A stretch of DNA of 64,000 nt from Leptobacterium_A meishanense (GCF_037645805.1 NZ_JBBEXE010000005.1:124001-188000); one strand, 5' to 3'; positions 24,963 to 34,876 are shown, numbered from the stretch's first letter. The notes: a model not told the origin generated them from the letters alone. Numbers and translations are program-made.

Positions 24963-27815
24963 TTACTTGATCTCTATTTCTCTTTTAGCTACTCCTTCAT
25001 TTCCTGAAAACGCAATGGTATATTTCCCTTTTGGTAGATAATATTTTCCGTTCGAAGCTTTTTTTAACGAGGTGTCTTTATGTTTTTTCTCATAGGCTTT
25101 TTTCCCTTTCATTGCCATCGTTAAGTCATACGACGTATAATTAAACCCTTTATCCGCAACTGTTTGGAAGGAATTCATTTCAATGCCATCTTCTGACATA
25201 ACTTTCACCTCAAATGTACCTTTTTGGAAGGTATAAAAAGCTATTTCTATATCCGGTTCATTGTAATCTGACCATGTGCTCCAACGTTCTCCCCAGCGCC
25301 CCGAATGGCGCACTGCGTCTATCTCAAAAATATGAATGGCTTTTCTGCTAAGCTCATAATTGTAATATTGCAATGGGGCAATGTCTGCTTTATAAATACT
25401 TCTCCCATGGGTTCCTACTAAAAGATGTTTTTCTTCCGGTTGGATCACTAAGTCATGTACTGCAGCATTAGTTAATCCATTATCAAAAGCTTCCCATTTC
25501 TTGCCTCCGGTAAATGATACATATACGCTATTATCTGTACCTACATAAATAATATTCTCATTTTCGGGGTCTTCAATGATCACATTTACAGGAGATGTAG
25601 GAAGGTTTCTATGCAGATCTCCCCAAGTTTTTCCATAATCATCGCTCCTATATACATAGGAAGTAAAGTCATCCCAACGATAACCATTGAGTGTTGCGTA
25701 CACCCGTCCTTTTTTGTGTTTTGAGGCTACGACCCTGCTTACCCATAAGTCTTCATGAAAAGCATCGGAGATATTTTCCCAAGTATTCCCTCCATTTTTG
25801 GTAACGTGTACCAGACCATCGTCTGTGCCCACATAAATCAGCCCGAACTCAAAAGGGGACTCCGAAATGGTCGTAATAGTCCCATAGGCCACATTTCCTT
25901 TTTTACCTCCTTTGGTTAAATCTCCTGAAATAGCTGTCCAGTCATCCCCCTGATTTAAGGACCGCATTAATTTATTGCCCCCAAAGTATAAGATGTCCTG
26001 ATTATGAGGTGACAATAGAATAGGTGTTTGCCAATTAAACCGGTACGGACTTTCTCCTAATTCGTGTTTGGGTTGGATATATTTTCGCTTTCCCGATCCT
26101 AAATCTAATCGGAAATAGTTTCCAAACTGATAGCCTGTATATACAATGTTCGGATTTCGAGCATCAATCTGAATTTGCATTCCATCTCCTCCCATGATGC
26201 TTTTCCATGGATATTGTCCTTGTTGGTGCCAACTTCTGTCTTCTCTAGCATTGTGGGAGCCTTTCCAAACACCATTGTCCTGAAGCCCTCCATATACATT
26301 ATACGGCTTTTGATGGTCTATATTGATGGCATAAAACTGCCCTACAGATGGGGAGTTCTTTTTGATCCATGTTTCTCCATCATCATACGTAATATTTACA
26401 CCTCCGTCATTTCCATTAATAATGTGACCTGTTTTATTAGGGTTGATCCAAATAGCATGATGATCGGCATGCACATTTTCCTGATTTATGGATTTCCATG
26501 TTTTTCCACCATCATCTGACCGGATAATAGGAACCCCGCCCGTATAGAGTTTATTTACATTATTTGGGTCTACTGCAATTTGTGCAAAGTAATAGCCATA
26601 ACTATAAAAAAGATCGTCTATATACCCTTCATGTGTCTTCTTCCATGTTTTTCCACCATCATTTGTACGGTACACTTCAGCACCAATTACCGGGGTATCA
26701 AATAGCAGTGCATTGGCATTTTCCAAATACTTCGCTAAATCAACTGGTTTTACACTCTCACTTCTCACTAATTGTTTTACATTCTCCGCACGATACTTTT
26801 CCTGAAATCCGTTTGTCTTTAAATAATCATCTAATTTCTTATTATCAAGTGCTAAAAAAGTTTCGACTGACATGGTTTTGAAATCATCTTTCACCAGTTT
26901 GTCTTCATCTTTTTTCTTTTCTTCTTTTTCTCTATGGAATTGATTATCATGGATAGCAAATACCGTGTTTTCATCAAAAACAGCCAATCCAATACGTCCT
27001 ACACCTTCTCCCGTAGGAAAACCACTTTCGGGAGTAGATGCACGGGCCCATGTTTCACCTCCATCAGTGCTTTTATAAATGCCTGAATTATTTCCGTTGC
27101 CTAAAAAATTCCACGCTTTTCGGTCTTTTTCCCATGAGGCTGCATACATCACATTAAAATTTCCAGGGGCATGTGCTATGTCTATAATTCCGGTTTCATC
27201 ATTCACAAAAAGGGTTTGTTTCCAATTTTTTCCACCATCAACAGTTTTATAAATTCCCCGTTCTTCATTTGGGGAATATAAATGGCCTGTAACTCCAATA
27301 ATTACTTCTTCAGAATTGTTGGGGTTGATAAGAATCCTCCCTATATGATGTGAGTCCATCAATCCCATATGTTCCCATGTTTTTCCATTATCTGTGGTTT
27401 TCAGTATTCCGATCCCTGAATACGAAGAGCGTGATGCGTTGTTCTCTCCTGTTCCTACCCATATGGTTCTATTTTTCCAGTCAATAGCAATATCTCCTAT
27501 ATTTTGAGTAGGGGCGTTGTCTGTGATAGGCGTGAAACTTGTCCCATTGTTTTGGGTATGCCACACCCCTCCGGATGCATAGGCTACATAAAACTCTGTG
27601 GGGTCTTCGGGGTTTACCGCTAAGTCAACCACTCTCCCACTCATAATGGTAGGACCTATGTTTTTGAATGGGACATTTTTTACAATAGACTCTTCTTTGA
27701 GTTCTTTTGTGCTTTCAAGATTGTATTTTATATCTTCTACAGAAGTTGGCTCTTGCTGTGCAATTACAAAGTTAAGGCCTGCACATATTAAAAATAGTAA
27801 AATGTATTTTTTCAT
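24963..27815 (-). CDS. secreted sortilin/VPS10-like BNR-repeat protein
   Basis: About 950 residues from ATG 27815, chosen because it opens a clean signal peptide (MKKYILLFLICAGLNFVIAQ); an in-frame ATG 18 codons earlier would bury it. About ten BNR/Asp-box repeats are visible (TTDNGKTW, TVDGGKNW, STDGGETW, TNDGGKTW, SDDGGKTW, TYDDGETW, SDDYGKTW and others), predicting a beta-propeller on the cell surface or in the periplasm. Between repeats near residues 305-375 lies a charged, helical, low-complexity insert (EKEEKKKDEDKLVKDD...). Such proteins are often annotated as glycosyl hydrolases without proof. No type-IX sorting domain is seen at the C terminus. Confidence 0.85.
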   Translation of the reverse strand: MKKYILLFLICAGLNFVIAQQEPTSVEDIKYNLESTKELKEESIVKNVPFKNIGPTIMSGRVVDLAVNPEDPTEFYVAYASGGVWHTQNNGTSFTPITDNAPTQNIGDIAIDWKNRTIWVGTGENNASRSSYSGIGILKTTDNGKTWEHMGLMDSHHIGRILINPNNSEEVIIGVTGHLYSPNEERGIYKTVDGGKNWKQTLFVNDETGIIDIAHAPGNFNVMYAASWEKDRKAWNFLGNGNNSGIYKSTDGGETWARASTPESGFPTGEGVGRIGLAVFDENTVFAIHDNQFHREKEEKKKDEDKLVKDDFKTMSVETFLALDNKKLDDYLKTNGFQEKYRAENVKQLVRSESVKPVDLAKYLENANALLFDTPVIGAEVYRTNDGGKTWKKTHEGYIDDLFYSYGYYFAQIAVDPNNVNKLYTGGVPIIRSDDGGKTWKSINQENVHADHHAIWINPNKTGHIINGNDGGVNITYDDGETWIKKNSPSVGQFYAINIDHQKPYNVYGGLQDNGVWKGSHNAREDRSWHQQGQYPWKSIMGGDGMQIQIDARNPNIVYTGYQFGNYFRLDLGSGKRKYIQPKHELGESPYRFNWQTPILLSPHNQDILYFGGNKLMRSLNQGDDWTAISGDLTKGGKKGNVAYGTITTISESPFEFGLIYVGTDDGLVHVTKNGGNTWENISDAFHEDLWVSRVVASKHKKGRVYATLNGYRWDDFTSYVYRSDDYGKTWGDLHRNLPTSPVNVIIEDPENENIIYVGTDNSVYVSFTGGKKWEAFDNGLTNAAVHDLVIQPEEKHLLVGTHGRSIYKADIAPLQYYNYELSRKAIHIFEIDAVRHSGRWGERWSTWSDYNEPDIEIAFYTFQKGTFEVKVMSEDGIEMNSFQTVADKGFNYTSYDLTMAMKGKKAYEKKHKDTSLKKASNGKYYLPKGKYTIAFSGNEGVAKREIEIK

Positions 27816-27943
27816 TTTGGAAGTTAGTTTAAAGATGTTGAAATTTAGAAAATAATTGAAGGGAATCAAAATTTTATATAAAACTACTTCATTATATCAT
27901 TACTCACATATTAAAATTAGTATCATTCTGAACTACGTTCATA

Positions 27944-28567
27944 TTAGCTCATCTCATCATTCCATTTCTTTATTATATTATCATGTTTCTTTTTATTATT
28001 CTCATGAATATTAACAAGTATGTTTTGCAGATCAATAAAGATGTCAGTCTCAAAGGATGAATGACTATTAAGTACTTTTTGTCTAATTTCAATTATAAAA
28101 TTACGTAGAGTCGAGAACAATAATTCTAACTCAGATAAAGTAACATCAATTTCATCAATAAAATTTTCTTTGTATCTATCTGTATGTGCATAAAATTTAT
28201 TCCTAAGTGTTTTTATTTTTTCTCTTATTTTAATTATGTTTTCAGCATTAAAACTCTCACAATATTCATCAATGTCAGATTTTGATAACACATCATTAAA
28301 TTCAAGGCCCTTATAATTATTTTTCAATAGATTTAAAAACCTATAAACATTGTAATGTTGAGTATCATTTTTATGCTCAAATATCTTGCATAATTCAATA
28401 ACTAAAATATACCAAGAAGAATGTTTAATAAATCGGATAAAATGTTTGTTACTGTTCTCTGTTATTGGGTAATCTCTTAGCTGAACCAAACAATGATAAT
28501 ATTCATACGATTTGGTGTATAATAACCATATCTGTGAAGTCTCTATATTAAAATCTGATTTTCTCAT
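27944..28567 (-). CDS. HEPN/AbiU2-like protein (orphan)
   Basis: A 207-residue, very AT-rich, helical protein. Residues 121-130 read LRNKFYAHTD, giving the HEPN-type R-x5-H motif (Arg122, His128) in the context seen in AbiU2-like HEPN proteins, where an N-terminal helical half (WYILVIELCKIFEHKND) also matches. HEPN domains of this sort are frequently RNases in toxin-antitoxin or abortive-infection systems, but no partner nucleotidyltransferase, antitoxin or nuclease gene adjoins it: the neighbours are a sortilin-like protein and a ChaN-like protein. Assignment is from motif recognition only. Codon use is more A/T-biased than the neighbours, suggesting acquisition. Confidence 0.6.
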   Translation of the reverse strand: MRKSDFNIETSQIWLLYTKSYEYYHCLVQLRDYPITENSNKHFIRFIKHSSWYILVIELCKIFEHKNDTQHYNVYRFLNLLKNNYKGLEFNDVLSKSDIDEYCESFNAENIIKIREKIKTLRNKFYAHTDRYKENFIDEIDVTLSELELLFSTLRNFIIEIRQKVLNSHSSFETDIFIDLQNILVNIHENNKKKHDNIIKKWNDEMS

Positions 28568-28602
28568 ACATGCTGATATACTTAGGATACTAATAACTGT
28601 AT

Positions 28603-29466
28603 TTAATATGTCTTTGTCATATCAATATCAACAACAATGATATAGTCTGCCGAGTTTAAATGATCTTCTTCTACTTTGTTTATATTTTCTTGTTCTACCA
28701 CATTAATTGTTTTAATATTCATATCTGGCATTTGCTTTTTTAAATACCAATATATCCCTTCATAATCATTGGAGTGATAAGCGCCATTATAATGAATAAA
28801 AATAGTTCCCTGCTTAACATTTTCAATGATAAAATGAGCCATGGTAGCATCTTTTATCGCTTGTGCTTTCGGAAGGTTTTCCCCTCCGTGGCCGGGCATC
28901 ATTTCAAGCATTGCTTTATAGGAAGGTAGATTTGGGTCGTAGCTAATAGGGAGTGGGGCTATCCGTTTTTTTTCTTCCATCGATAAGCTGCCAAGCACAT
29001 CAAAGCCTTTTTTAAAAACCAAACTTGCATATTTTCTGGGAACATTGGTGGCTATAAACTTTAATTGTTTTGTCTTTGCAAAATCAACCAGAGGCTTATA
29101 ATCCGTTTTATAATTTTTCCATAGCCGCGCCAAGGTGTCAAATGCTTTTTCATCTATTGTTCCATTCAAATATTTCTCAATAGCTTCTTGGTTGTCTGTT
29201 TCAAACATTTCTGCCCCTAATATTATTTTATTTTCCTGGGATAGGTCATATGTAATCTCATATTCTAACCAATGGGCAATTGCATTGTTATGAAGTTCTC
29301 CAAATAATATAATATCTGCTTTGGAAAAATCTTTGAGCATTTTTTTATAAGAAGTCTTCTGTCCTTTATCATTGTATATCTTATAAGGTGCTTTTGTTTG
29401 TGCTTTTATTGATGAAAAAGAAAAAATTACCACTAAAAGAATTGTAATCTTAGTATGCTTTAACAT
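28603..29466 (-). CDS. ChaN-family exported protein (possible haem/iron binding)
   Basis: A 287-residue protein with a signal peptide (about 1-22, SSIKAQ). The family motif GELHNN (56-61) is present, with HWLEYE just after and the later PGHGG and MAHFI segments. Campylobacter ChaN is a surface lipoprotein that binds haem pairs; here no lipobox cysteine follows the signal, so it is more likely soluble periplasmic. The divergent neighbour is an Xaa-Pro aminopeptidase, with the two promoters overlapping. Function in iron uptake is a family inference. Confidence 0.82.
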   Translation of the reverse strand: MLKHTKITILLVVIFSFSSIKAQTKAPYKIYNDKGQKTSYKKMLKDFSKADIILFGELHNNAIAHWLEYEITYDLSQENKIILGAEMFETDNQEAIEKYLNGTIDEKAFDTLARLWKNYKTDYKPLVDFAKTKQLKFIATNVPRKYASLVFKKGFDVLGSLSMEEKKRIAPLPISYDPNLPSYKAMLEMMPGHGGENLPKAQAIKDATMAHFIIENVKQGTIFIHYNGAYHSNDYEGIYWYLKKQMPDMNIKTINVVEQENINKVEEDHLNSADYIIVVDIDMTKTY

Positions 29467-29489
29467 TTTTAAGTATTTTGTGACATTCC

Positions 29490-29504
29490 AAATGTATAAA
29501 TTTG
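29490..29504. promoter_or_regulatory. back-to-back -7 elements between chaN-like and Xaa-Pro aminopeptidase genes
   Basis: Minus strand TACATTTG (29490-29497) and plus strand TAAATTTG (29497-29504) share one base. Both match TAnnTTTG and lie 23 and 18 bases from their start codons. If both are used, the two promoters compete for the same DNA. Confidence 0.45.
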
Positions 29505-29522
29505 TTTCTAAAGTAAATTCAT

Positions 29523-30815
29523 ATGAAATACGATTTAATCCCTAATGCTTTATTTATAAAAAACCGTAAAAAATTTACTGCCGGAATGAAGCCTAAAAGC
29601 CTTGCAGTGTTTAATTCAAATGATATATATCCGGTAAGTGCTGATAGCATGTTGCCTTTTGCACAACACAGGGATATTTTTTATTTGAGCGGGGTAGACC
29701 AGGAGGAAAGTATTTTGGTTTTGTTTCCTGATGCAATAGAAGAAAAGCATAAAGAAATTCTTTTTGTGAGGGAAACCAATGAGCATATTGCTATATGGGA
29801 AGGAGAAAAGCTTTCTAAAGAAAAAGCGACAAAGGTTTCCGGAATTAAAACTGTGTATTGGCTTTCTGATTTTGAAAAGGTTTTTCATGATATCATGACG
29901 GAGGCCGAAATCATTTATTTTAACACCAATGAACATTACCGCCAAGCTGTAGAGACCGAAACCCGTGAGGACCGTTTTATAAAATGGTGCAAAAAGAAAT
30001 ACCCTGCCCATAAATGGGAAAAAAGCAATCCAATACTACAAAGGATACGCGGGGTAAAAGAACCTAAAGAGATTGACCTGATTCAAAAAGCGTGCACTAT
30101 TACCGAAAAAGGGTTTAAACGAGTGTTGAATTTTGTGAAGCCCGGCGTATGGGAGTATGAAATTGAAGCAGAATACATGTATGAATTTTTGCGGAACCGC
30201 TCTAAAGGGTTTGCATATACGCCAATCATTGCCTCAGGGTTTAATGCCAATGTTTTGCACTATATTGAAAATAACCAACAATGTAAGGATGGGGATATGC
30301 TATTGATGGATGTTGGTGCAGAATACGCAAACTATTCCAGTGATATGACGCGCACCATTCCTGTAAATGGGCGATTTACGAAACGGCAAAAGGAAGTCTA
30401 TAATGCTGTCCTCCGTGTAAAAAATGAGGCTACTAAAATGTTGGTTCCCGGAACATTGTGGAAAGAGTATCATGTAGAAGTGGGAAAGATTATGACTTCT
30501 GAATTACTTCATTTAGGGTTGTTGGACAAAGCAACTATACAAAATGAGAATCCGGATTGGCCTGCGTACAAAAAATACTTTATGCATGGCACTAGCCATC
30601 ATATTGGGTTGGACACACATGATTATGGCGAATTAAAAACCCCTATGAAAGCAAATATGGTATTTACCGTAGAGCCCGGGATTTATATTCCTGAGGAACG
30701 TATGGGCATTCGCTTAGAGGACGATGTAGTAATACAAGAAAAAGGAGAACCTCTAAATCTTATGAAAAACATCCCTATTGAGGTGGAAGAGATTGAGGAG
30801 TTTATGAATTCGTAA
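29523..30815 (+). CDS. pepP: Xaa-Pro aminopeptidase (M24B family)
   Basis: A 430-residue cytoplasmic metallopeptidase removing the N-terminal residue when proline is second. The N-terminal creatinase-like domain covers about 1-165; the pita-bread catalytic domain carries the dinuclear metal ligands Asp263 (MDVGAEY), Asp274 (SSDMTRT), His359 (HGTSHHIGL), Glu in EPGIYIPEE and Glu in GIRLEDD. Length and motif order match E. coli PepP (441 residues). Downstream it converges with the dGTPase gene, only three bases apart, so no terminator room exists between them. Confidence 0.93.
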   Translation: MKYDLIPNALFIKNRKKFTAGMKPKSLAVFNSNDIYPVSADSMLPFAQHRDIFYLSGVDQEESILVLFPDAIEEKHKEILFVRETNEHIAIWEGEKLSKEKATKVSGIKTVYWLSDFEKVFHDIMTEAEIIYFNTNEHYRQAVETETREDRFIKWCKKKYPAHKWEKSNPILQRIRGVKEPKEIDLIQKACTITEKGFKRVLNFVKPGVWEYEIEAEYMYEFLRNRSKGFAYTPIIASGFNANVLHYIENNQQCKDGDMLLMDVGAEYANYSSDMTRTIPVNGRFTKRQKEVYNAVLRVKNEATKMLVPGTLWKEYHVEVGKIMTSELLHLGLLDKATIQNENPDWPAYKKYFMHGTSHHIGLDTHDYGELKTPMKANMVFTVEPGIYIPEERMGIRLEDDVVIQEKGEPLNLMKNIPIEVEEIEEFMNS

Positions 30816-30818
30816 TTC

Positions 30819-32156
30819 TTATTTGTTCATTTTTTGAAACAATTCTGTAATCCTGCCATCCGTCAAACTGGCAATAAAGCAACTGATGTTTAAGATGCAA
30901 GTATATAACGATGCGTCTGTTTTTAAATACTTTTCAGGAATTAAATACAATATTAGTTTGTCATAATTGCTTTCTTCTCCTTTAAATTTGCTAACTGCTG
31001 CTTTTAAAAAAACATCCAGCAACCGTTCAATAACTGCATACCCAGTAATTTCTTTCTCAATAACTTCTTTTGACCGGTATATTTTTTCAATACTTAATTT
31101 TATAATATCATCTATTTGAGCTTTGTAATTAGATTTTTCCAGCAGTGCAGTCGTAAATGTACCTTGTAGAATTGCCTCTTCGTTTCTTATAAAAATTTCC
31201 ACAGTCTCTTCTATCAATACATTAATTGCCATTGCCCGTAAATAGCCCAATCGGTCTTCTTTAGTATGCAGCTCATGGTATTTTTTGGTGTTGATTTTAT
31301 CTTTTACCAGACTTATCAAATATTCCAGGGCATATGATTCATCTACCAAACCGAGATTAATACCGTCTTCAAAATCTATAATAGTATAGCAAATATCGTC
31401 TGCTGCTTCTACTAAATATGCTAGAGGATGACGTGCATACGAAATATTTGTTCCTTTATTGGTTTGCTGAATTCCTAATTCGGAAAACACTTCTTCAAAA
31501 AATGGTTTTTGTGTTTGAAATATTCCAAACTTTTTATCGGCAATATGTGATGACGGTTTTACCGGCAAGGATTCTTTCGGGTATTTCGTAAAGGCTCCTA
31601 GCGTAGCATAGCTTAAACGTAAGCCTCCTTCTATTCCTTTTCGGGTTTCAGTAAGGATCTTAAATCCATTTGCGTTTCCTTCAAAAGCTATAAGGTCTTG
31701 AAATTCTTTATCAGTAAGGTCATTTTTGTATTGTGTTCCGTTTCCCTTTTTAAAATATTCACCAATAGCCTTTTCCCCGCTATGCCCAAAAGGAGGATTC
31801 CCGATATCATGTGCCAATGCTGCAGCAGCGACAATAGCTCCAAAGTCATTGAAATGATATCCATGGATTTCTCTTAAGTGTGGATGTTTTTCCAGTATTT
31901 TTTTACCGGCCAATCTTCCTAAACTTCGCCCTACTACCGAGACCTCCAAGCTATGGGTAAGCCGGGTATGTACAAAATCAGTTTTAGATAAGGGAATTAC
32001 CTGTGTTTTGTCTTGCAGGCTCCTAAATGCAGAAGAAAATATAATCCGGTCGTAATCTACTTCAAAACCCAAACGGGTTTCGTCTTGTTCTTTTCGGAGC
32101 CGCTTATGGGTATCTCCAAAACGTTTAAGGGATAGCAATTGTTCCCATTGCATCAT
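30819..32156 (-). CDS. dgt: deoxyguanosinetriphosphate triphosphohydrolase (dGTPase)
   Basis: HD-domain enzyme of 445 residues splitting dGTP to deoxyguanosine and triphosphate. The metal site is visible in HTRLTHSLEV and AHDIGNPPFGHSGE. I prefer ATG 32156 (or the adjacent ATG 32153, MQWEQLLSL) to a TTG at 32180, because dGTPases usually begin with the WEQLLS...R.GD block. Neighbour of the ribonucleotide reductase genes on the same strand, giving a local cluster for dNTP control, but separated from nrdA by a MITE-like repeat. Confidence 0.9.
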   Translation of the reverse strand: MMQWEQLLSLKRFGDTHKRLRKEQDETRLGFEVDYDRIIFSSAFRSLQDKTQVIPLSKTDFVHTRLTHSLEVSVVGRSLGRLAGKKILEKHPHLREIHGYHFNDFGAIVAAAALAHDIGNPPFGHSGEKAIGEYFKKGNGTQYKNDLTDKEFQDLIAFEGNANGFKILTETRKGIEGGLRLSYATLGAFTKYPKESLPVKPSSHIADKKFGIFQTQKPFFEEVFSELGIQQTNKGTNISYARHPLAYLVEAADDICYTIIDFEDGINLGLVDESYALEYLISLVKDKINTKKYHELHTKEDRLGYLRAMAINVLIEETVEIFIRNEEAILQGTFTTALLEKSNYKAQIDDIIKLSIEKIYRSKEVIEKEITGYAVIERLLDVFLKAAVSKFKGEESNYDKLILYLIPEKYLKTDASLYTCILNISCFIASLTDGRITELFQKMNK

Positions 32157-32181
32157 AGTGGTACTTTCTTTAAATGACAAC

Positions 32182-32309
32182 GGGCTGTATGAAAAGCCAT
32201 AAAAGTTCCAAATATGTCATATTGAGCGCAGTCGAAATATTTGGTTATCAACTATATAAAATTCTCGACTGCGCCCGAATTGACAAAAAAGCTACTTTTC
32301 AGACAGCCC
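32182..32309. repeat. MITE-like palindromic repeat, copy 2
   Basis: 128 bases bounded by GGGCTGTATGAAAAG (32182-32196) and CTTTTCAGACAGCCC (32295-32309), inverted repeats matching at 14 of 15 positions. A second nested pair, GCGCAGTCGA (in 32219-32240) and TCGACTGCGC (about 32264-32273), makes the whole element one long hairpin. It shares its layout and much of its sequence with copy 1 at 21210-21339. No coding capacity. Confidence 0.8.
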
Positions 32310-32324
32310 CTATTAATGTTGTTA

Positions 32325-34748
32325 TTATGACCCACACATTAGGCAATCATCATCTTCATTTTCTTTTGACCTTGCTATCATTTCTTTCAATTCTTGAGGT
32401 GAAAGTGGTTCTACCGCTACTGCCGGGTTTGTCCCTTTTGCCTGCGTTGCTATTGCCTCGGGAACGGGTTCTGACTTTTTGGTATTATCTAATGTAAACT
32501 TAATTGCATCTACTGCCGATTTTGTTCTCAGATAATACATTCCTGTTTTTAATCCACTCTTCCATGCATAGAAATGCATCGAGGTTAGTTTTGCCATATT
32601 GGCATTTTCCATAAACAGGTTGAGTGATTGTGACTGGTCTATAAAATACCCTCTCTGGCGCGACATGTCTATGATGTCCTTCATGCTCATTTCCCATACC
32701 GTTTTGTATAGTTCTTTAATTTCCTGAGGGATAACATCTATATGTTGAATAGATCCATTGGCACGCATTAATTCTTGTTTCAACTCCTCTGTCCATAATC
32801 CCATATTTACTAAGTCTTCCAGTAAATGTTTATTCACCACAATAAACTCTCCAGAAAGCACACGTCTTGTATAAATGTTTGATGTATAAGGCTCAAAACA
32901 CTCATTGTTCCCTAGTATTTGCGAAGTGGAGGCAGTTGGCATCGGTGCTACTAACAATGAGTTCCTAACACCATGTTTTTTAATATCCTTTCTTAGTTTT
33001 CCCCAATCCCAAAGTCCACTTAACTCTTCATCTTTTATTCCCCACAAATTATGCTGAAATTCTCCTTTTGAAACAGGAGATCCTTTGTACGATTCATATG
33101 GGCCTTCTTCTTTAGCAAGCTCCATAGAAGCGGTTACAGCAGCATAATAGAGAGTTTCAAAAATATCTTGATTCAATTGTTTTGCTTCATCACTGGTAAA
33201 TGGCATGCGAAGCATAATAAATGTGTCTGCCAATCCTTGAACTCCAAGACCTATAGGCCGATGGCGCATATTGGAGTTCCGGGCTTCTTCTACCGGATAA
33301 TAATTCCGGTCAATAACCTTGTTTAAGTTTTTGGTAACCTGTTTGGTTACTTTAAACAATTCTTTATGGTCAAATGCTCCATTTTTCACAAACATCGGTA
33401 ATGCAATAGAGGCTAGGTTACATACGGCAACTTCATCTGGTGAAGTATATTCCAAAATCTCGGTACAAAGATTAGAAGAACGTATAGTGCCTAAATTCTT
33501 TTGGTTCGATTTTCTATTCGCCGCATCTTTATAAAGCATGTAAGGGGTTCCCGTTTCTATTTGGGACTCTAATATTTTCTCCCAAAGCTCACGAGCTTTA
33601 ATGCTTTTTCTCCCTTTGCCTTCTGCTTCATATTTCTCATACAACGTTTCAAATTCTTCACTATGCACATCAAAAAGCCCAGGGCATTCATTCGGGCACA
33701 TTAATGTCCAATTACCATCTTCTTGCACACGCTTCATAAATAAATCGGGAATCCACATGGCATAAAAAAGGTCTCGTGCCCGCATCTCTTCTTTTCCATG
33801 ATTCTTCTTCAAATCTAAAAAGTCAAAAATATCTGCATGCCAAGGTTCTATGTAAATGGCAAAACTTCCTTTTCGTTTTCCCCCTCCTTGATCAACATAA
33901 CGTGCTGTATCATTATATACACGTAGCATAGGCACAATTCCGTTAGAAGTCCCGTTGGTGCCCCCTATATAGGATCCTGTTGCACGAATATTGTGGATAG
34001 ATAGGCCAATCCCTCCTGCTGATTGTGATATTTTGGCTGTTTGTTTTAGGGTGTCGTATATACCATCTATGCTATCTTCTTTCATAGTCAACAGGAAACA
34101 AGATGACATTTGTGGTTTGGGTGTTCCAGAGTTGAACAAGGTTGGTGTAGCGTGTGTAAAGTATTTTTTAGACATGAGTTCATAGGTCTCCAGAGCGCTA
34201 TCAATATCATTCAAATGAATCCCTATAGAAACTCTCATCAGCATATGCTGTGGACGTTCTGCTATCTGCCCATTTAACTTTAATAGGTATGAACGCTCTA
34301 AAGTTTTAAACCCGAAATAGTCATAACCAAAATCACGGTTGTAAATAATGCTGGAATCTAAAGTGTCAGCATGTTCCATGATCACTTTATAGACCTCATC
34401 TGAAAGCAATGGTGCTTTTTTCCCGGTACGCGGATTTACATATTCATATAAATCTGTCATGGTTTCGGAAAAGGATTTTTTGGTGTTTTTGTGCAAATTT
34501 GATACTGATATTCTAGCTGCCAATCGTGCATAATCGGGATGCGTAGTAGTCATAGTCGCCGCTGTTTCTGCAGCCAAATTATCTAACTCTGACGTGGTTA
34601 CACCATCATATAATCCTTCTATAACGCGCATAGCTACTTTTACAGGATCTACCAGATCATTCAATCCATAACACAATTTTCGTACGCGAGCGGTAATTTT
34701 ATCAAACATTACCGGTTCTTTTCTACCATCTCTTTTTACTACAAACAT
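32325..34748 (-). CDS. nrdA: class Ia ribonucleoside-diphosphate reductase alpha subunit
   Basis: The 807-residue catalytic subunit that reduces NDPs to dNDPs. It opens with an ATP-cone (MFVVKRDGRKEPVMFDKITAR), the allosteric activity site. The active site shows N-L-C-T-E with the radical-bearing Cys428, the redox Cys in MSSCFLLTM, and the C-terminal shuttle pair C802-x2-C805 (CLMCGS). Residues 755-795 form a variable linker rich in Ala/Pro/Glu. It follows nrdB on the same strand after a 159-base gap containing a short hairpin (34877-34891), so the two may be joined by read-through. Confidence 0.97.
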   Translation of the reverse strand: MFVVKRDGRKEPVMFDKITARVRKLCYGLNDLVDPVKVAMRVIEGLYDGVTTSELDNLAAETAATMTTTHPDYARLAARISVSNLHKNTKKSFSETMTDLYEYVNPRTGKKAPLLSDEVYKVIMEHADTLDSSIIYNRDFGYDYFGFKTLERSYLLKLNGQIAERPQHMLMRVSIGIHLNDIDSALETYELMSKKYFTHATPTLFNSGTPKPQMSSCFLLTMKEDSIDGIYDTLKQTAKISQSAGGIGLSIHNIRATGSYIGGTNGTSNGIVPMLRVYNDTARYVDQGGGKRKGSFAIYIEPWHADIFDFLDLKKNHGKEEMRARDLFYAMWIPDLFMKRVQEDGNWTLMCPNECPGLFDVHSEEFETLYEKYEAEGKGRKSIKARELWEKILESQIETGTPYMLYKDAANRKSNQKNLGTIRSSNLCTEILEYTSPDEVAVCNLASIALPMFVKNGAFDHKELFKVTKQVTKNLNKVIDRNYYPVEEARNSNMRHRPIGLGVQGLADTFIMLRMPFTSDEAKQLNQDIFETLYYAAVTASMELAKEEGPYESYKGSPVSKGEFQHNLWGIKDEELSGLWDWGKLRKDIKKHGVRNSLLVAPMPTASTSQILGNNECFEPYTSNIYTRRVLSGEFIVVNKHLLEDLVNMGLWTEELKQELMRANGSIQHIDVIPQEIKELYKTVWEMSMKDIIDMSRQRGYFIDQSQSLNLFMENANMAKLTSMHFYAWKSGLKTGMYYLRTKSAVDAIKFTLDNTKKSEPVPEAIATQAKGTNPAVAVEPLSPQELKEMIARSKENEDDDCLMCGS

Positions 34749-34876
34749 GCCCTTGTTTTTTAGTTGTTTATTATTTCCCTTAAATTATATTTTTAAAGCT
34801 CTCAAAAAAGAATAGGAAAGTAGCCATAGTAAGCAAATTTTCAGGTTCTTTTTTTAGTAAGGAGCCGTATGTTTAT

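Noticed and set aside
32174..32497. Plus-strand open frame across the dgt-nrdA gap
   Set aside because: It consists of the MITE-like repeat plus antisense of the nrdA end; no independent coding signal.
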